NCBI RefSeq assembly: GCF_003286415.2
Contig: NZ_CP043450.1
Coordinates: 7,254,001 to 7,318,000, forward strand
Source: Mucilaginibacter rubeus
Lineage (GTDB): Bacteria; Bacteroidota; Bacteroidia; Sphingobacteriales; Sphingobacteriaceae
Reading direction: 5' to 3'
DNA length: 64,000 nt
Part shown: piece by piece, positions 17,533 through 26,084 of the stretch
How the letters are laid out: every line of letters begins with the position of its first letter
Numbering within the stretch: position 1 is the stretch's first letter
Notes under the pieces: generated by a model
What the model saw: only the letters and a program-made list of their open reading frames with translations
Told to the model about the DNA's origin: nothing
The model's database searches: none
Position numbers and translations under genes: made by a program

Positions 17533-18399
17533 ATGGGACAGAAAGCACATCCAATAGGTAACAGGTTAGGAATCATCAGAGGTTGGGATTCTAACTGGTT
17601 CGGTGGTAACAACTACTCCGACAAATTAGTTGAAGACGAAAAAATCCGCAAATACCTTTCAGCTCGTATTGCTAAAGGTGGTGTATCTAAAGTAGTTATT
17701 GAGCGTACTTTAAAACGCATTACCGTAACTATCCACACTGCCCGTCCGGGTATTGTGATCGGTAAAGGCGGTCAGGAAGTTGACAAGATCAAAGAAGAGT
17801 TGAAAAAACTTACTAAAAAAGAAGTTCAGATCAACATTTTCGAGATTAAACGTCCTGAGCTTGATGCACAATTAGTAGCAGAAGGCATTGCAAAACAATT
17901 AGAAGCACGTATCTCTTTCCGTCGTGCCATGAAAACCACAATTGCTGCAACCATGCGTATGGGTGCAGAAGGTATCAAGGTAATGACTTCAGGCCGTTTA
18001 GGTGGCGCTGAGATGGCACGTAGCGAGCAATATAAAGAAGGCAGGATTCCTTTGCACACTTTCCGTGCTGACATTGACTACGCATTAGCAGAAGCATTAA
18101 CTACCTATGGTAAAATAGGTGTTAAAGTTTGGATCTGCAAAGGCGAGGTTTATGGCAAACGCGATCTTTCTCCAAACATTGGCGGTACCAGCAGCGCAAG
18201 CGGCAAAGGTGGCAGGCCAGAAGGCGGTGCGCCAGGCTTTGGTGGCCGTGGTAACGAAAGAGGCGGCGAGCGCGGCGGTGAGCGTCGTGGCGACAGGAAA
18301 CCAGGTGGCGACCGCCGTGGTGGTGGTAACAACAGGCCAGGTGGAAACCGTCCGGGTGGACAAGGTGGAAACCGCCCAGGTGGCCCAGGTAAGAGATAA
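17533..18399 (+). CDS. rpsC: 30S ribosomal protein S3 with Gly/Arg-rich C-terminal extension
   Basis: 288 residues. The first ~215 are ordinary S3: MGQKAHPIGNRLGIIRGWDS, the KH domain with GIVIGKGGQEVDKI, and the C-domain MTSGRLGGAEMARSEQYKEG. S3 lines the mRNA entry tunnel. The last ~70 residues (18180-18396) are a disordered tail rich in Gly, Arg, Asn and Pro, with repeated RGGERGGER and NRPGGNRPGG units resembling RGG boxes that bind RNA. The reading frame is intact. The role of the tail is inference. Confidence 0.97.
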   Translation: MGQKAHPIGNRLGIIRGWDSNWFGGNNYSDKLVEDEKIRKYLSARIAKGGVSKVVIERTLKRITVTIHTARPGIVIGKGGQEVDKIKEELKKLTKKEVQINIFEIKRPELDAQLVAEGIAKQLEARISFRRAMKTTIAATMRMGAEGIKVMTSGRLGGAEMARSEQYKEGRIPLHTFRADIDYALAEALTTYGKIGVKVWICKGEVYGKRDLSPNIGGTSSASGKGGRPEGGAPGFGGRGNERGGERGGERRGDRKPGGDRRGGGNNRPGGNRPGGQGGNRPGGPGKR

Positions 18400-18449
18400 T
18401 AATTAAAGTACAAGACAAATATCGAATAACGATATAAAAGCTTAAGAAA

Positions 18450-18872
18450 ATGCTACAGCCAAAAAGAACGAAGTTCAGAAAGATGCAAAAAGGCAGGATG
18501 AAAGGTTTAGCCACCCGTGGTGCTGAACTTTCATTCGGATCTTTTGGTGTTAAATCACTCGAAGCGGCATGGATCACCAGCCGTCAGATCGAGGCTGCAC
18601 GTATCGCTGTAACACGTTTTATGAAACGTGAAGGACAGGTTTGGATCAGGATATTTCCTGACAAACCTGTAACCAAGAAACCTGCAGAGGTACGTATGGG
18701 TAAAGGTAAAGGTGCTCCTGAATACTGGGTTGCGGTAGTACGCCCCGGAAGGATCATTTTTGAAGCCGAAGGTGTGCCTTTGGAAGTTGCTAAAGAGGCT
18801 TTACGCCTTGCAGCACAGAAATTACCAGTGCAAACTAAATTTATTGTACGTAGGGATTACGTAGAAGCATAA
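18450..18872 (+). CDS. rplP: 50S ribosomal protein L16
   Basis: 140 residues. MLQPKRTKFRKMQKGRMKG, FGSFGVKSLEAAWITSRQIE and RIFPDKPVTKKPAEVRMGKG are L16 hallmarks. L16 organises the A-site tRNA binding region of the large subunit. It lies 50 bp after rpsC. Confidence 0.98.
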   Translation: MLQPKRTKFRKMQKGRMKGLATRGAELSFGSFGVKSLEAAWITSRQIEAARIAVTRFMKREGQVWIRIFPDKPVTKKPAEVRMGKGKGAPEYWVAVVRPGRIIFEAEGVPLEVAKEALRLAAQKLPVQTKFIVRRDYVEA

Positions 18873-18996
18873 ATTGAGGAGTTAGTTGAAAAGTTGTAAA
18901 GTTTTAATGTTGTGAAGTTGATGCCGAATTTCACCCATCATTAATAAAACGATACAACGTTTAAACTTGCCAACAGACAACAAATAACAAAGAAAA
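18873..18996. other. Gap inside the ribosomal operon with an imperfect palindrome
   Basis: The left side reads AGTTGTAAAGTTTTAATGTTG and the right side carries CAACGTTTAAACTTG, a degenerate inverted repeat of TTGTAAAGTT-like text. No open frame of note and no clear terminator run are seen. Confidence 0.5.
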
Positions 18997-19206
18997 ATGA
19001 AGAACTCAGAAATTTTGGGCCTATCAACTGAAGAGATTGTTGCTAAAATCAGCGAGGAAAGGGCTACCCTTACCAAATTGAAATTTGCTCACGCAGTTTC
19101 AGCTATTGAGAACCCGTCCCGTATAACCAAAGTACGCAAAGGAATTGCTCAGTTAAATACTGAATTAACAAAACGTAAAGCGGCGGCCGCTTCTGAAAAG
19201 AATTAA
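18997..19206 (+). CDS. rpmC: 50S ribosomal protein L29
   Basis: 69 residues. The two-helix L29 pattern includes EIVAKISEERATLTKLKFAH and NPSRITKVRKGIAQLNTEL. L29 binds near the tunnel exit beside L23. A gap of 124 bp separates it from rplP, unlike the tight spacing elsewhere in the operon. Confidence 0.97.
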   Translation: MKNSEILGLSTEEIVAKISEERATLTKLKFAHAVSAIENPSRITKVRKGIAQLNTELTKRKAAAASEKN

Positions 19207-19226
19207 TTTTTTAAACATTAGTAAAA

Positions 19227-19481
19227 ATGGAAAGAAATTTAAGAAAAACACGTACCGGCCTTGTAGTTAGCAATAAGATGGAAAAATCTATTGTTGTGGC
19301 CGTTGAGCGTAAGGTGAAACACCCTATCTATGGTAAATTCGTAAAGAAAACTACCAAATTCAAGGCTCATGATGAAAACAATACTTGTGGCGTAGGCGAT
19401 ACAGTATTGATCATGGAAACCCGCCCGCTGAGCAAAACCAAAAACTGGCGATTAGTTGAAATTTTAGAAAGGGCTAAATAA
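19227..19481 (+). CDS. rpsQ: 30S ribosomal protein S17
   Basis: 84 residues. The OB-fold pattern RKTRTGLVVSNKMEKSIVVA, KHPIYGKFVKKTTKFKAHDE and IMETRPLSKTKNWRLVEILE identifies S17, a primary binder of 16S rRNA. It ends one base before rplN. Confidence 0.98.
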   Translation: MERNLRKTRTGLVVSNKMEKSIVVAVERKVKHPIYGKFVKKTTKFKAHDENNTCGVGDTVLIMETRPLSKTKNWRLVEILERAK

Positions 19482-19482
19482 G

Positions 19483-19851
19483 ATGGTACAACAGGAATCA
19501 AGATTAACAGTAGCCGACAATAGCGGCGCTAAAGAAGTTTTAGTGATCCGTGTATTGGGTGGTACCGGTAAAAGGTATGCATCAATCGGCGATAAAATTG
19601 TGGTTACCGTAAAAAGCGCTTTACCATCAGGTAACGTGAAAAAAGGTACCGTATCAAAAGCCGTAGTTGTGCGCACTAAAAAAGAGATCCGCAGAAAAGA
19701 CGGTTCATATATCCGTTTCGACGATAACGCAGCTGTGTTGTTAAACAACCAGGACGAGCCAAGAGGTACACGTATCTTTGGCCCTGTTGCAAGGGAACTG
19801 CGCGAGAAACAATTTATGAAAATTGTATCATTAGCACCGGAGGTATTGTAA
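19483..19851 (+). CDS. rplN: 50S ribosomal protein L14
   Basis: 122 residues, the standard length. MVQQESRLTVADNSGAKEVL, GDKIVVTVKSALPSGNVKKG and DDNAAVLLNNQDEPRGTRIF fit the family. L14 contacts the small subunit across an intersubunit bridge. Confidence 0.98.
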   Translation: MVQQESRLTVADNSGAKEVLVIRVLGGTGKRYASIGDKIVVTVKSALPSGNVKKGTVSKAVVVRTKKEIRRKDGSYIRFDDNAAVLLNNQDEPRGTRIFGPVARELREKQFMKIVSLAPEVL

Positions 19852-19852
19852 C

Positions 19853-20182
19853 ATGGAAAAGAAAGTAAAATTAAAGATCCGTAAAGGCGACCTGGTTAAA
19901 GTTATCGCCGGCGATTCAAAAGGATCACAAGGCAAAATCGTTGAGGTTTTGGTAGATAAAAACAGGGCTATTGTTGAAGGTGCCAATATGGTATCTAAAC
20001 ATACTAAACCTAATGCTGCTAACCCTAACGGCGGAATTGTTAAACAAGAAGCTGCTATACATATTTCAAACCTAATGCTGGTTGATCCTAAAACAGGTAA
20101 TACAACCCGTGTTGGCCGTAAAAAGAACGAAGCCGGCAAATTAGTAAGGGTAGCAAAAAAATCAGGGGAGGAAATTAAGTAA
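19853..20182 (+). CDS. rplX: 50S ribosomal protein L24
   Basis: 109 residues. The KOW motif KLKIRKGDLVKVIAGDSKGS followed by GKIVEVLVDKNRAIVEGAN marks L24, an assembly-initiating protein of the large subunit. Its last base is the first base of the rplE start codon. Confidence 0.98.
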   Translation: MEKKVKLKIRKGDLVKVIAGDSKGSQGKIVEVLVDKNRAIVEGANMVSKHTKPNAANPNGGIVKQEAAIHISNLMLVDPKTGNTTRVGRKKNEAGKLVRVAKKSGEEIK

Positions 20183-20745
20183 TGACTTACGTACCAAGAT
20201 TAAAATCAAAATACAAGGAAGAAATCCGCACCGCACTGAAAGATAAATTTCAGTACAAAAGCGTAATGCAGGTTCCTAAATTGCAGAAAATTGCCATTAA
20301 CCAGGGTGTAGGTGGTGCTACTACCGACAAGAAATTGATCGAAAACACCATCACTGAGTTAACTACCATTACTGGTCAGCAGGCAGTATCTTCAAAATCT
20401 AAAAAAGATATCTCAAACTTTAAATTGCGTAAAAATATGCCGGTTGGCGTACGTGTTACCCTGCGTGACAACACAATGTATGAGTTTTTGGATCGTTTAA
20501 TCGCTGTTGCCCTGCCACGTATCCGTGACTTCAAAGGCATCAACGATAAAGGTTTTGACGGAAGAGGCAACTATACATTAGGTATTACTGAGCAAATTAT
20601 CTTCCCTGAGATAAATATTGATAAAATCAATAAAATCCAAGGTATGGATATTACCTTTGTAACCTCCGCAACAAACGATGTTGAAGCATTGGAGTTGTTG
20701 AAACAATTTGGTTTACCATTTAAAAATCAAAATAGCAATGGCTAA
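20182..20745 (+). CDS. rplE: 50S ribosomal protein L5
   Basis: 187 residues. VPRLKSKYKEEIRTALKDKF, ITGQQAVSSKSKKDISNFKL and RDFKGINDKGFDGRGNYTLG are characteristic. L5 binds 5S rRNA and contacts P-site tRNA. It overlaps rpsN by 8 bp. Confidence 0.98.
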   Translation: MTYVPRLKSKYKEEIRTALKDKFQYKSVMQVPKLQKIAINQGVGGATTDKKLIENTITELTTITGQQAVSSKSKKDISNFKLRKNMPVGVRVTLRDNTMYEFLDRLIAVALPRIRDFKGINDKGFDGRGNYTLGITEQIIFPEINIDKINKIQGMDITFVTSATNDVEALELLKQFGLPFKNQNSNG

Positions 20746-21007
20746 AGAAGGTGTAAAAGCACGTGAAGTAAAGCGCGCAAAATTAGTAGCTAAATACGCT
20801 GAAAAAAGAGCTGCTTTAAAAGAAGCTGGCGATTACGCTGCTTTAGATAAATTACCAAAAGCATCATCACCGGTAAAATTGCACAACCGTTGCAAATTAA
20901 CCGGCCGCCCTCGTGGTTATATGCGTCAGTTTGGCATTTCACGTGTTACATTCCGTGAAATGGCTCTTGAAGGCAAGATCCCGGGAGTGAAAAAAGCAAG
21001 CTGGTAA
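20738..21007 (+). CDS. rpsN: 30S ribosomal protein S14 (long, zinc-free type)
   Basis: 89 residues from the ATG at 20738, which overlaps the rplE end. The long form without the CxxC zinc ribbon is present; the C-terminal half has the family signature NRCKLTGRPRGYMRQFGISR. Short zinc-binding S14 proteins are about 61 residues, so this is the C-minus version. An apparent earlier start at 20708 is inside rplE. Confidence 0.97.
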   Translation: MAKEGVKAREVKRAKLVAKYAEKRAALKEAGDYAALDKLPKASSPVKLHNRCKLTGRPRGYMRQFGISRVTFREMALEGKIPGVKKASW

Positions 21008-21020
21008 GCAGCTAAATATT

Positions 21021-21086
21021 TAGAGATTAGAGATTTGAGGTTAGTGATTAGGTTCGCTAACCTCTTATCTCTAATCTCTAATCTCA
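21021..21086. repeat. AG-rich intergenic hairpin
   Basis: The left arm (21021-21044) begins TAGAGATTAGAGATTTGAGG and the right arm (21056-21086) begins CTAACCTCTTATCTCTAATC, forming a long stem with few mismatches. Similar GAGATTAGAG text occurs at 27871-28027 and 29056-29100, so this is probably a mobile hairpin family. It lies in the 145-bp gap before rpsH. Confidence 0.8.
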
Positions 21087-21152
21087 TGAATTAACCGATG
21101 GAAGGTCGTTAGGGATGTTACCTAAAGGAAACCACCATCATAACACAATAAA

Positions 21153-21551
21153 ATGAATACAGATCCAATCGCAGATTATCTTACAAGAGTAAGGAATGCT
21201 ATTAAAGCCAACCACCGGGTTGTTGAAATTCCTGCATCAAATCTGAAGAAGGAAATCACTAAGGTGCTTTTCGACAAAGGTTACATTGCAAATTACAAGT
21301 TTGAGGAAAACGGTCCTCAGGGCACTATCAAAGTTGCTTTGAAATACCACCCGATAACTAAAATTTCTGCTATCCGCAGCATTTCGCGCATCAGCAAACC
21401 AGGTTTGAGGAAATACGCAGGTATGGAAAACATGCCACGTGTACTAAATGGTTTAGGTATCGCCATCCTGTCAACTTCTAAAGGCGTTATGTCTGATAAA
21501 GAAGCTCGTCAGCAAAATGTTGGTGGTGAGGTTTTATGCTACGTTTATTAA
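21153..21551 (+). CDS. rpsH: 30S ribosomal protein S8
   Basis: 132 residues. MNTDPIADYLTRVRNAIKAN, EIPASNLKKEITKVLFDKGY and a C-terminal STSKGVMSDKEARQQNVGGE, which is the S8 signature. S8 is the spc-operon autoregulator in Escherichia coli; whether it acts here is unknown. The 145-bp gap before it carries a hairpin element. Confidence 0.98.
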   Translation: MNTDPIADYLTRVRNAIKANHRVVEIPASNLKKEITKVLFDKGYIANYKFEENGPQGTIKVALKYHPITKISAIRSISRISKPGLRKYAGMENMPRVLNGLGIAILSTSKGVMSDKEARQQNVGGEVLCYVY

Positions 21552-21568
21552 TCGAAGAAATTTAAGCA

Positions 21569-22126
21569 ATGTCAAGAGTAGGAAAAGCACCGATAGCACT
21601 GCCACAAGGAGTAACCGTTACAGTTGCAGCAGATAATGTTGTTACTGTAAAAGGTCCTAAAGGTCAGTTGCAACAGGCAATTGATAGCGATATCACTATT
21701 GCACAGGAAGACGGTCAGTTACTGGTTCAACGCCCGTCTGATCAAAAACGTCACAAAGCGTTACATGGTTTATACCGCGCGCTTTTAAATAACATGGTAA
21801 TTGGTGTAACCGAAGGTTACAAAGTAACCCAGGAATTAGTGGGTGTAGGTTACCGTGCTACCAATACAGGCAATACATTAGATTTAGTGTTGGGTTTCTC
21901 TCACCACTACGTATTTGAATTGCCACAAGAAATTAAAGTTACAACCACTGCTGATAAGGGTAAAAACCCAACCATCATCCTTGAGTCAATTGACAAACAG
22001 TTAATAGGTCAGGTAGCAGCTAAAATCCGTTCATTACGTGCTCCAGAGCCTTACAAAGGTAAAGGTATCAAGTTCCAGGGCGAGATTTTGAGAAGAAAAG
22101 CAGGTAAATCAGCATCTAAAAAATAA
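21569..22126 (+). CDS. rplF: 50S ribosomal protein L6
   Basis: 185 residues. MSRVGKAPIALPQGVTVTVA, VVTVKGPKGQLQQAIDSDIT and RAPEPYKGKGIKFQGEILRR match L6, a two-domain rRNA-binding protein near the sarcin-ricin loop and factor-binding site. Confidence 0.98.
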   Translation: MSRVGKAPIALPQGVTVTVAADNVVTVKGPKGQLQQAIDSDITIAQEDGQLLVQRPSDQKRHKALHGLYRALLNNMVIGVTEGYKVTQELVGVGYRATNTGNTLDLVLGFSHHYVFELPQEIKVTTTADKGKNPTIILESIDKQLIGQVAAKIRSLRAPEPYKGKGIKFQGEILRRKAGKSASKK

Positions 22127-22131
22127 TCGTC

Positions 22132-22482
22132 ATGGGAGCTAAACTATCAAGAAGAGACAGGATTAAAAAAGGCATCAGAAAACGCCTTTCAGGATCGTCA
22201 GAGCGTCCTCGCCTGTCAGTATTTAGAAGTAATAAAGGTATTTATGCGCAGATCATTGACGATGTAACCGGTAAAACTTTAGTTTCAGCATCATCTTTAT
22301 CAAAAGATTTTGCCGCTGAAGGTACAAAATCAGATCAGTCAACAGCTGTAGGTAAATTAGTAGCTTCAAAAGCTATTGCCGCAGGTATTAAAGATGTGGT
22401 TTTCGACAGGAACGGTTACCTGTACCATGGCCGTGTTAAGTCATTGGCTGAAGGTGCACGTGAAGGTGGTTTAAACTTTTAA
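22132..22482 (+). CDS. rplR: 50S ribosomal protein L18
   Basis: 116 residues. The pattern RIKKGIRKRLSGSSERPRLS, VFRSNKGIYAQIIDDVTGKT and YLYHGRVKSLAEGAREGGLN is that of L18, which binds 5S rRNA with L5. Confidence 0.98.
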   Translation: MGAKLSRRDRIKKGIRKRLSGSSERPRLSVFRSNKGIYAQIIDDVTGKTLVSASSLSKDFAAEGTKSDQSTAVGKLVASKAIAAGIKDVVFDRNGYLYHGRVKSLAEGAREGGLNF

Positions 22483-22494
22483 TCGAAAAGAGAA

Positions 22495-23013
22495 ATGTCA
22501 ACAATCAACATAAAAAGAGTAAAAACAAGCGAGATCGAATTAAAAGACCGCTTGGTAAGCATACAGCGTGTTGCCAAAGTAACCAAAGGTGGCCGTACTT
22601 TCAGCTTCTCTGCTATCGTAGTAGTAGGTGATGAAAACGGTGTTGTAGGTTACGGTTTAGGTAAAGCTAAAGAGGTAACTGAAGCTATTGCTAAAGGCAT
22701 TGATGATGCTAAAAAGAACCTGGTAAAAGTTCCAATCATTAACGGAACTGTACCTCATGAGCAAATTGGTAAATTTAGCGGTGGTTTTGTTTTCATTAAA
22801 CCAGCAGCTAACGGTACCGGTGTAATTGCAGGTGGTGCTATGCGTGCCGTATTAGAGTCGGCAGGTGTACACAACGTATTGGCAAAATCAAAAGGTTCAT
22901 CAAACCCGCACAACGTGGTAAAAGCAACCGTATCGGCATTAGCCCAGTTACGCGATGCAAATACAGTAGCACAACAGCGCGGTATTAGTTTAGGTAAAGT
23001 ATTTAACGGATAA
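22495..23013 (+). CDS. rpsE: 30S ribosomal protein S5
   Basis: 172 residues. The dsRNA-binding-like N-domain includes RVAKVTKGGRTFSFSAIVVV and GYGLGKAKEVTEAIAKGIDD; the C-domain has GGAMRAVLESAGVHNVLAKS. S5 takes part in decoding accuracy and mRNA unwinding. It precedes rpmD by six bases. Confidence 0.98.
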   Translation: MSTINIKRVKTSEIELKDRLVSIQRVAKVTKGGRTFSFSAIVVVGDENGVVGYGLGKAKEVTEAIAKGIDDAKKNLVKVPIINGTVPHEQIGKFSGGFVFIKPAANGTGVIAGGAMRAVLESAGVHNVLAKSKGSSNPHNVVKATVSALAQLRDANTVAQQRGISLGKVFNG

Positions 23014-23019
23014 TCAGTC

Positions 23020-23199
23020 ATGGCTAAGATCAAAATAACACAGATTAAGAGCGTGATCGACAGAACGGAACGCCAGAAAAAAACAATCGAGGCTTTAGGC
23101 TTGCGTAAAATTAACCACAGTGTGGAAGTTGAGGCTACACCTGCTATAGTTGGGATGGTTAGGAAAGTGAACCACCTGGTAGCGGTTGAAAATATTTAA
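23020..23199 (+). CDS. rpmD: 50S ribosomal protein L30
   Basis: A short gene of 59 residues between rpsE and rplO: MAKIKITQIKSVIDRTERQK, followed by KKTIEALGLRKINHSVEVEA and a MVRKVNHLVAVENI end. This is the classical L30 fold and length. It ends four bases before rplO begins. Confidence 0.97.
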   Translation: MAKIKITQIKSVIDRTERQKKTIEALGLRKINHSVEVEATPAIVGMVRKVNHLVAVENI

Positions 23200-23203
23200 T
23201 ATC

Positions 23204-23650
23204 ATGAATTTAAGTAATTTAAAACCTGCAGAAGGTTCAACCAAAAATAGAAAAAGAATTGGCCGTGGTACAGGTTCTGGCCGTGGCGGTACGTCAACCC
23301 GTGGCCACAAAGGCGCCGGTTCACGTTCAGGCACCAGCACCAAGGTAGGCTTTGAAGGCGGTCAGATGCCTTTACAGCGCCGTGTGCCTAAGGTAGGCTT
23401 TAAAAACCCTAACCGTGTTGAGTACACAGGTGTAAACCTTGACGTACTTCAGGAATTAGTAACAAAATTCTCGCTTACAAGTGTTGATTTTGATACTTTG
23501 AAAGAGCACGGTTTAGCATCACGTAACGACCTGGTTAAGATCCTGGGCCGTGGTGAGCTTACTGCCAAATTAGAAGTTAAAGCACATGCATTTACTGCTA
23601 CAGCTCAAAAAGCTATTGAAGCTGCAGGTGGTACCATAGTTAAGTTATAA
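23204..23650 (+). CDS. rplO: 50S ribosomal protein L15
   Basis: 148 residues from the ATG at 23204 (MNLSNLKPAEGSTKNRKR). An upstream frame extension to 23186 lies inside rpmD. The glycine-rich N-terminal arm (RIGRGTGSGRGGTSTRGHKG) and the fold GGQMPLQRRVPKVGFKN identify L15. It precedes secY by five bases. Confidence 0.98.
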   Translation: MNLSNLKPAEGSTKNRKRIGRGTGSGRGGTSTRGHKGAGSRSGTSTKVGFEGGQMPLQRRVPKVGFKNPNRVEYTGVNLDVLQELVTKFSLTSVDFDTLKEHGLASRNDLVKILGRGELTAKLEVKAHAFTATAQKAIEAAGGTIVKL

Positions 23651-23655
23651 TTTCG

Positions 23656-24999
23656 ATGAAGAAATTTTTCACCACATTATCCAATATCTGGAAAATCGAA
23701 GATCTGAGAGTGCGTATTACTAACACACTCTTATTTCTTTTAATATATCGTGTAGGCTCATTCGTTGTTTTACCCGGCGTTAACGCTGCGATAGCATCAA
23801 CCCAAAAGGCAGAAGGATTAGTAGGATTGCTGAATATGTTTGCGGGAGGTTCGTTTTCACGTTCCTCTATTTTCGCGTTAGGTGTTATGCCTTACATTTC
23901 GGCTTCAATTGTGGTGCAACTGCTGGGTATTGCCGTTCCGTATTTTACCAAATTGCAAAAAGAGGGTGAAAGCGGACGCAACAAGCTAAACCAATGGACA
24001 CGCTACCTAACAATAGGTATTACCTTTTTACAGGCTATAGGTTACCTTAAATCGCAGGTTGCTGCTGATGCAAGGACTATTGCTGATCCGTTCACCTTTA
24101 TCTTCCTTAACACTTTCGTGTTAACTGCGGGCACATTATTCGTAATGTGGTTAGGTGAAAAAATCACTGATAAAGGTATCGGTAATGGTATATCACTAAT
24201 CATCATGGTTGGTATCATTGCTCAGTTACCGGGCGCTTTTGCTACCGAGTTCATTTCGCGTAATGGCGGTGCCGGTGGTTTGATCGCGTTCATTGTTGAG
24301 ATTGTAGCGCTTATTGGCGTAGTAATGTTTACTATACTGATAGTACAGGGAACCCGTAAAATTTCGGTACAATACGCTAAACGTATTGTGGGTAACAAAC
24401 AATATGGCGGCGTGCGCCAGTATATACCATTAAAGGTAAATGCTGCCGGTGTAATGCCAATCATATTTGCTCAGGCATTAATGTTTATCCCGCAAACTGT
24501 ATCGCAGTTTTTCCCTAACGTATCATCAAATGGTATACTGATAGCTTTGGCTAACTATAACTCATGGGAGCATAACCTGTTGTTTGGTATCCTGATTATC
24601 CTGTTCACTTACTTCTACACTGCTATTACGGTTAACCCTAACCAAATGGCCGATGATATGAAGAAAAACGGTGGCTTTATTCCGGGCATCAAACCAGGCC
24701 GTACTACTGCCGAGTTTATTGATGGCGTAATTTCAAGGATAACTTTACCAGGATCTGTATTCCTGGCTATTATAGCAATCATCCCGGCTTTGGCCAGTTT
24801 GGTTGGTGTATCTCCAATATTTGCAAGGTTCTTCGGCGGTACATCGCTGATCATCCTGGTAGGTGTTGTGCTGGATACATTACAGCAAATAGAAAGTCAT
24901 TTGTTGATGCGCCATTATGATGGTTTAATGAAAACCGGACGTATTAAGGGACGTACAGCTATGCCTGCCGCTGCCGGTACCAGTCCGACAGCGATTTAA
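23656..24999 (+). CDS. secY: Preprotein translocase subunit SecY
   Basis: 447 residues with ten predicted membrane helices. It forms the channel of the Sec translocon. Signature regions are LNMFAGGSFSRSSIFALGVM, the plug/second-helix SecY signature MPYISASIVVQLLGIAVPYF, and IGNGISLIIMVGIIAQLPG. Its position after rplO is the standard spc-operon place. No secE is nearby. Confidence 0.98.
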   Translation: MKKFFTTLSNIWKIEDLRVRITNTLLFLLIYRVGSFVVLPGVNAAIASTQKAEGLVGLLNMFAGGSFSRSSIFALGVMPYISASIVVQLLGIAVPYFTKLQKEGESGRNKLNQWTRYLTIGITFLQAIGYLKSQVAADARTIADPFTFIFLNTFVLTAGTLFVMWLGEKITDKGIGNGISLIIMVGIIAQLPGAFATEFISRNGGAGGLIAFIVEIVALIGVVMFTILIVQGTRKISVQYAKRIVGNKQYGGVRQYIPLKVNAAGVMPIIFAQALMFIPQTVSQFFPNVSSNGILIALANYNSWEHNLLFGILIILFTYFYTAITVNPNQMADDMKKNGGFIPGIKPGRTTAEFIDGVISRITLPGSVFLAIIAIIPALASLVGVSPIFARFFGGTSLIILVGVVLDTLQQIESHLLMRHYDGLMKTGRIKGRTAMPAAAGTSPTAI

Positions 25000-25005
25000 T
25001 TAGTA

Positions 25006-25797
25006 ATGTCAAAAATCCATTATAAGTCTGTCGAAGAGATAGAACTCATAAGAGAAAGTTCTTTACTTGTTTCTAAAACACTCGGAGAGATAGCTAAGGT
25101 TATCGCTCCGGGTGTTAAAACAATTGAACTGGATAAGCTTGCCGAAACCTTTATACGGGATAACGGCGGTGTTCCTGCCTTTTTAAACTATCACGGATTT
25201 CCTTATTCACTGTGTATCTCCCTGAATGATCAGGTTGTACATGGCTTTCCCGGCTCGCACGTTTTAACCGAGGGCGACCTGGTATCAGTTGACTGTGGTG
25301 TTATTTTAAATAAATACTACGGTGACTCGGCTTATACCTTCGCTATTGGTGAAGTGAGCGATCAAGTTAAGAAACTCATGCGTGTTACGCAGGAGTGCTT
25401 AAAGCTGGGCGTTGAGAAAGCGGTTGTGGGTATGCGTATTGGTGATATAGGTTACGCTGTACAGGAGCATGCCGAAAAGAACGGATTTGGTGTGGTAAAG
25501 GAACTTGTAGGCCATGGTGTAGGCTTAAAGCTGCATGAGAAGCCGGAAGTGCCTAACTATGGCAAACGTGGTGCTGGTATCAAACTGGAAGAAGGGATGG
25601 TGATAGCTATCGAGCCAATGATCAATGCCGGCCGTGCCGGTGTTAAATTCTGGGATGACGGCTGGACAGTTTCAACTTCAGACAAGAAACCTTCTGCACA
25701 TTATGAGCATACCGTAGCGGTACGCAAAGGTACTCCAGACATTTTATCGACGTTTGATTACGTAGAAAATGTTTTAAAAGAAAAAAATAATAATTAA
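25006..25797 (+). CDS. map: Type I methionine aminopeptidase
   Basis: 263 residues, type Ia without N-terminal extension. It removes the initiator methionine. The metal ligands are all present: Asp96, Asp107, His170, Glu203 and Glu234, with substrate-site His79. Key strings are NDQVVHGFPG, DCGVILNKYYGDSAYTFAI, GHGVGLKLHE and IEPMINAG. It follows secY by six bases. Confidence 0.98.
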   Translation: MSKIHYKSVEEIELIRESSLLVSKTLGEIAKVIAPGVKTIELDKLAETFIRDNGGVPAFLNYHGFPYSLCISLNDQVVHGFPGSHVLTEGDLVSVDCGVILNKYYGDSAYTFAIGEVSDQVKKLMRVTQECLKLGVEKAVVGMRIGDIGYAVQEHAEKNGFGVVKELVGHGVGLKLHEKPEVPNYGKRGAGIKLEEGMVIAIEPMINAGRAGVKFWDDGWTVSTSDKKPSAHYEHTVAVRKGTPDILSTFDYVENVLKEKNNN

Positions 25798-25809
25798 ATA
25801 ATTTTTTAT

Positions 25810-25817
25810 TAATTTTG
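25810..25817 (+). promoter_or_regulatory. Possible internal promoter element before infA
   Basis: TAATTTTG matches the TAnnTTTG -7 box of this phylum, but no TTTG lies about 19 bp upstream. It is in the 64-bp gap between map and infA. Weak evidence only. Confidence 0.3.
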
Positions 25818-25861
25818 CATCCCGGTTTTAGGGCGGATAATTAAGTAATAATCAACAAAAT

Positions 25862-26080
25862 ATGGCTAAACAATCTTCGATTGAGCAAGACGGTACAATT
25901 AGAGAGGCATTGTCGAATGCAATGTTCAGGGTTGAACTTGAAAATGGTCATGAGATTATAGCGCACATATCGGGCAAAATGCGTATGCACTACATTAAAA
26001 TTCTTCCTGGCGACAGGGTGAAATTGGAAATGAGCCCATACGATTTAACAAAGGGTAGAATAACCTATAGATATAAATAA
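25862..26080 (+). CDS. infA: Translation initiation factor IF-1
   Basis: 72 residues, standard length. The OB-fold pattern IEQDGTIREALSNAMFRVEL, ENGHEIIAHISGKMRMHYIK and ILPGDRVKLEMSPYDLTKGR identifies IF-1, which blocks the A site during initiation. Confidence 0.98.
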   Translation: MAKQSSIEQDGTIREALSNAMFRVELENGHEIIAHISGKMRMHYIKILPGDRVKLEMSPYDLTKGRITYRYK

Positions 26081-26084
26081 AAAG

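Noticed and set aside
18119..18413. Overlapping open frames across the end of rpsC on both strands
   Set aside because: They are by-products of the GC-rich Gly/Arg repeat in the S3 tail.
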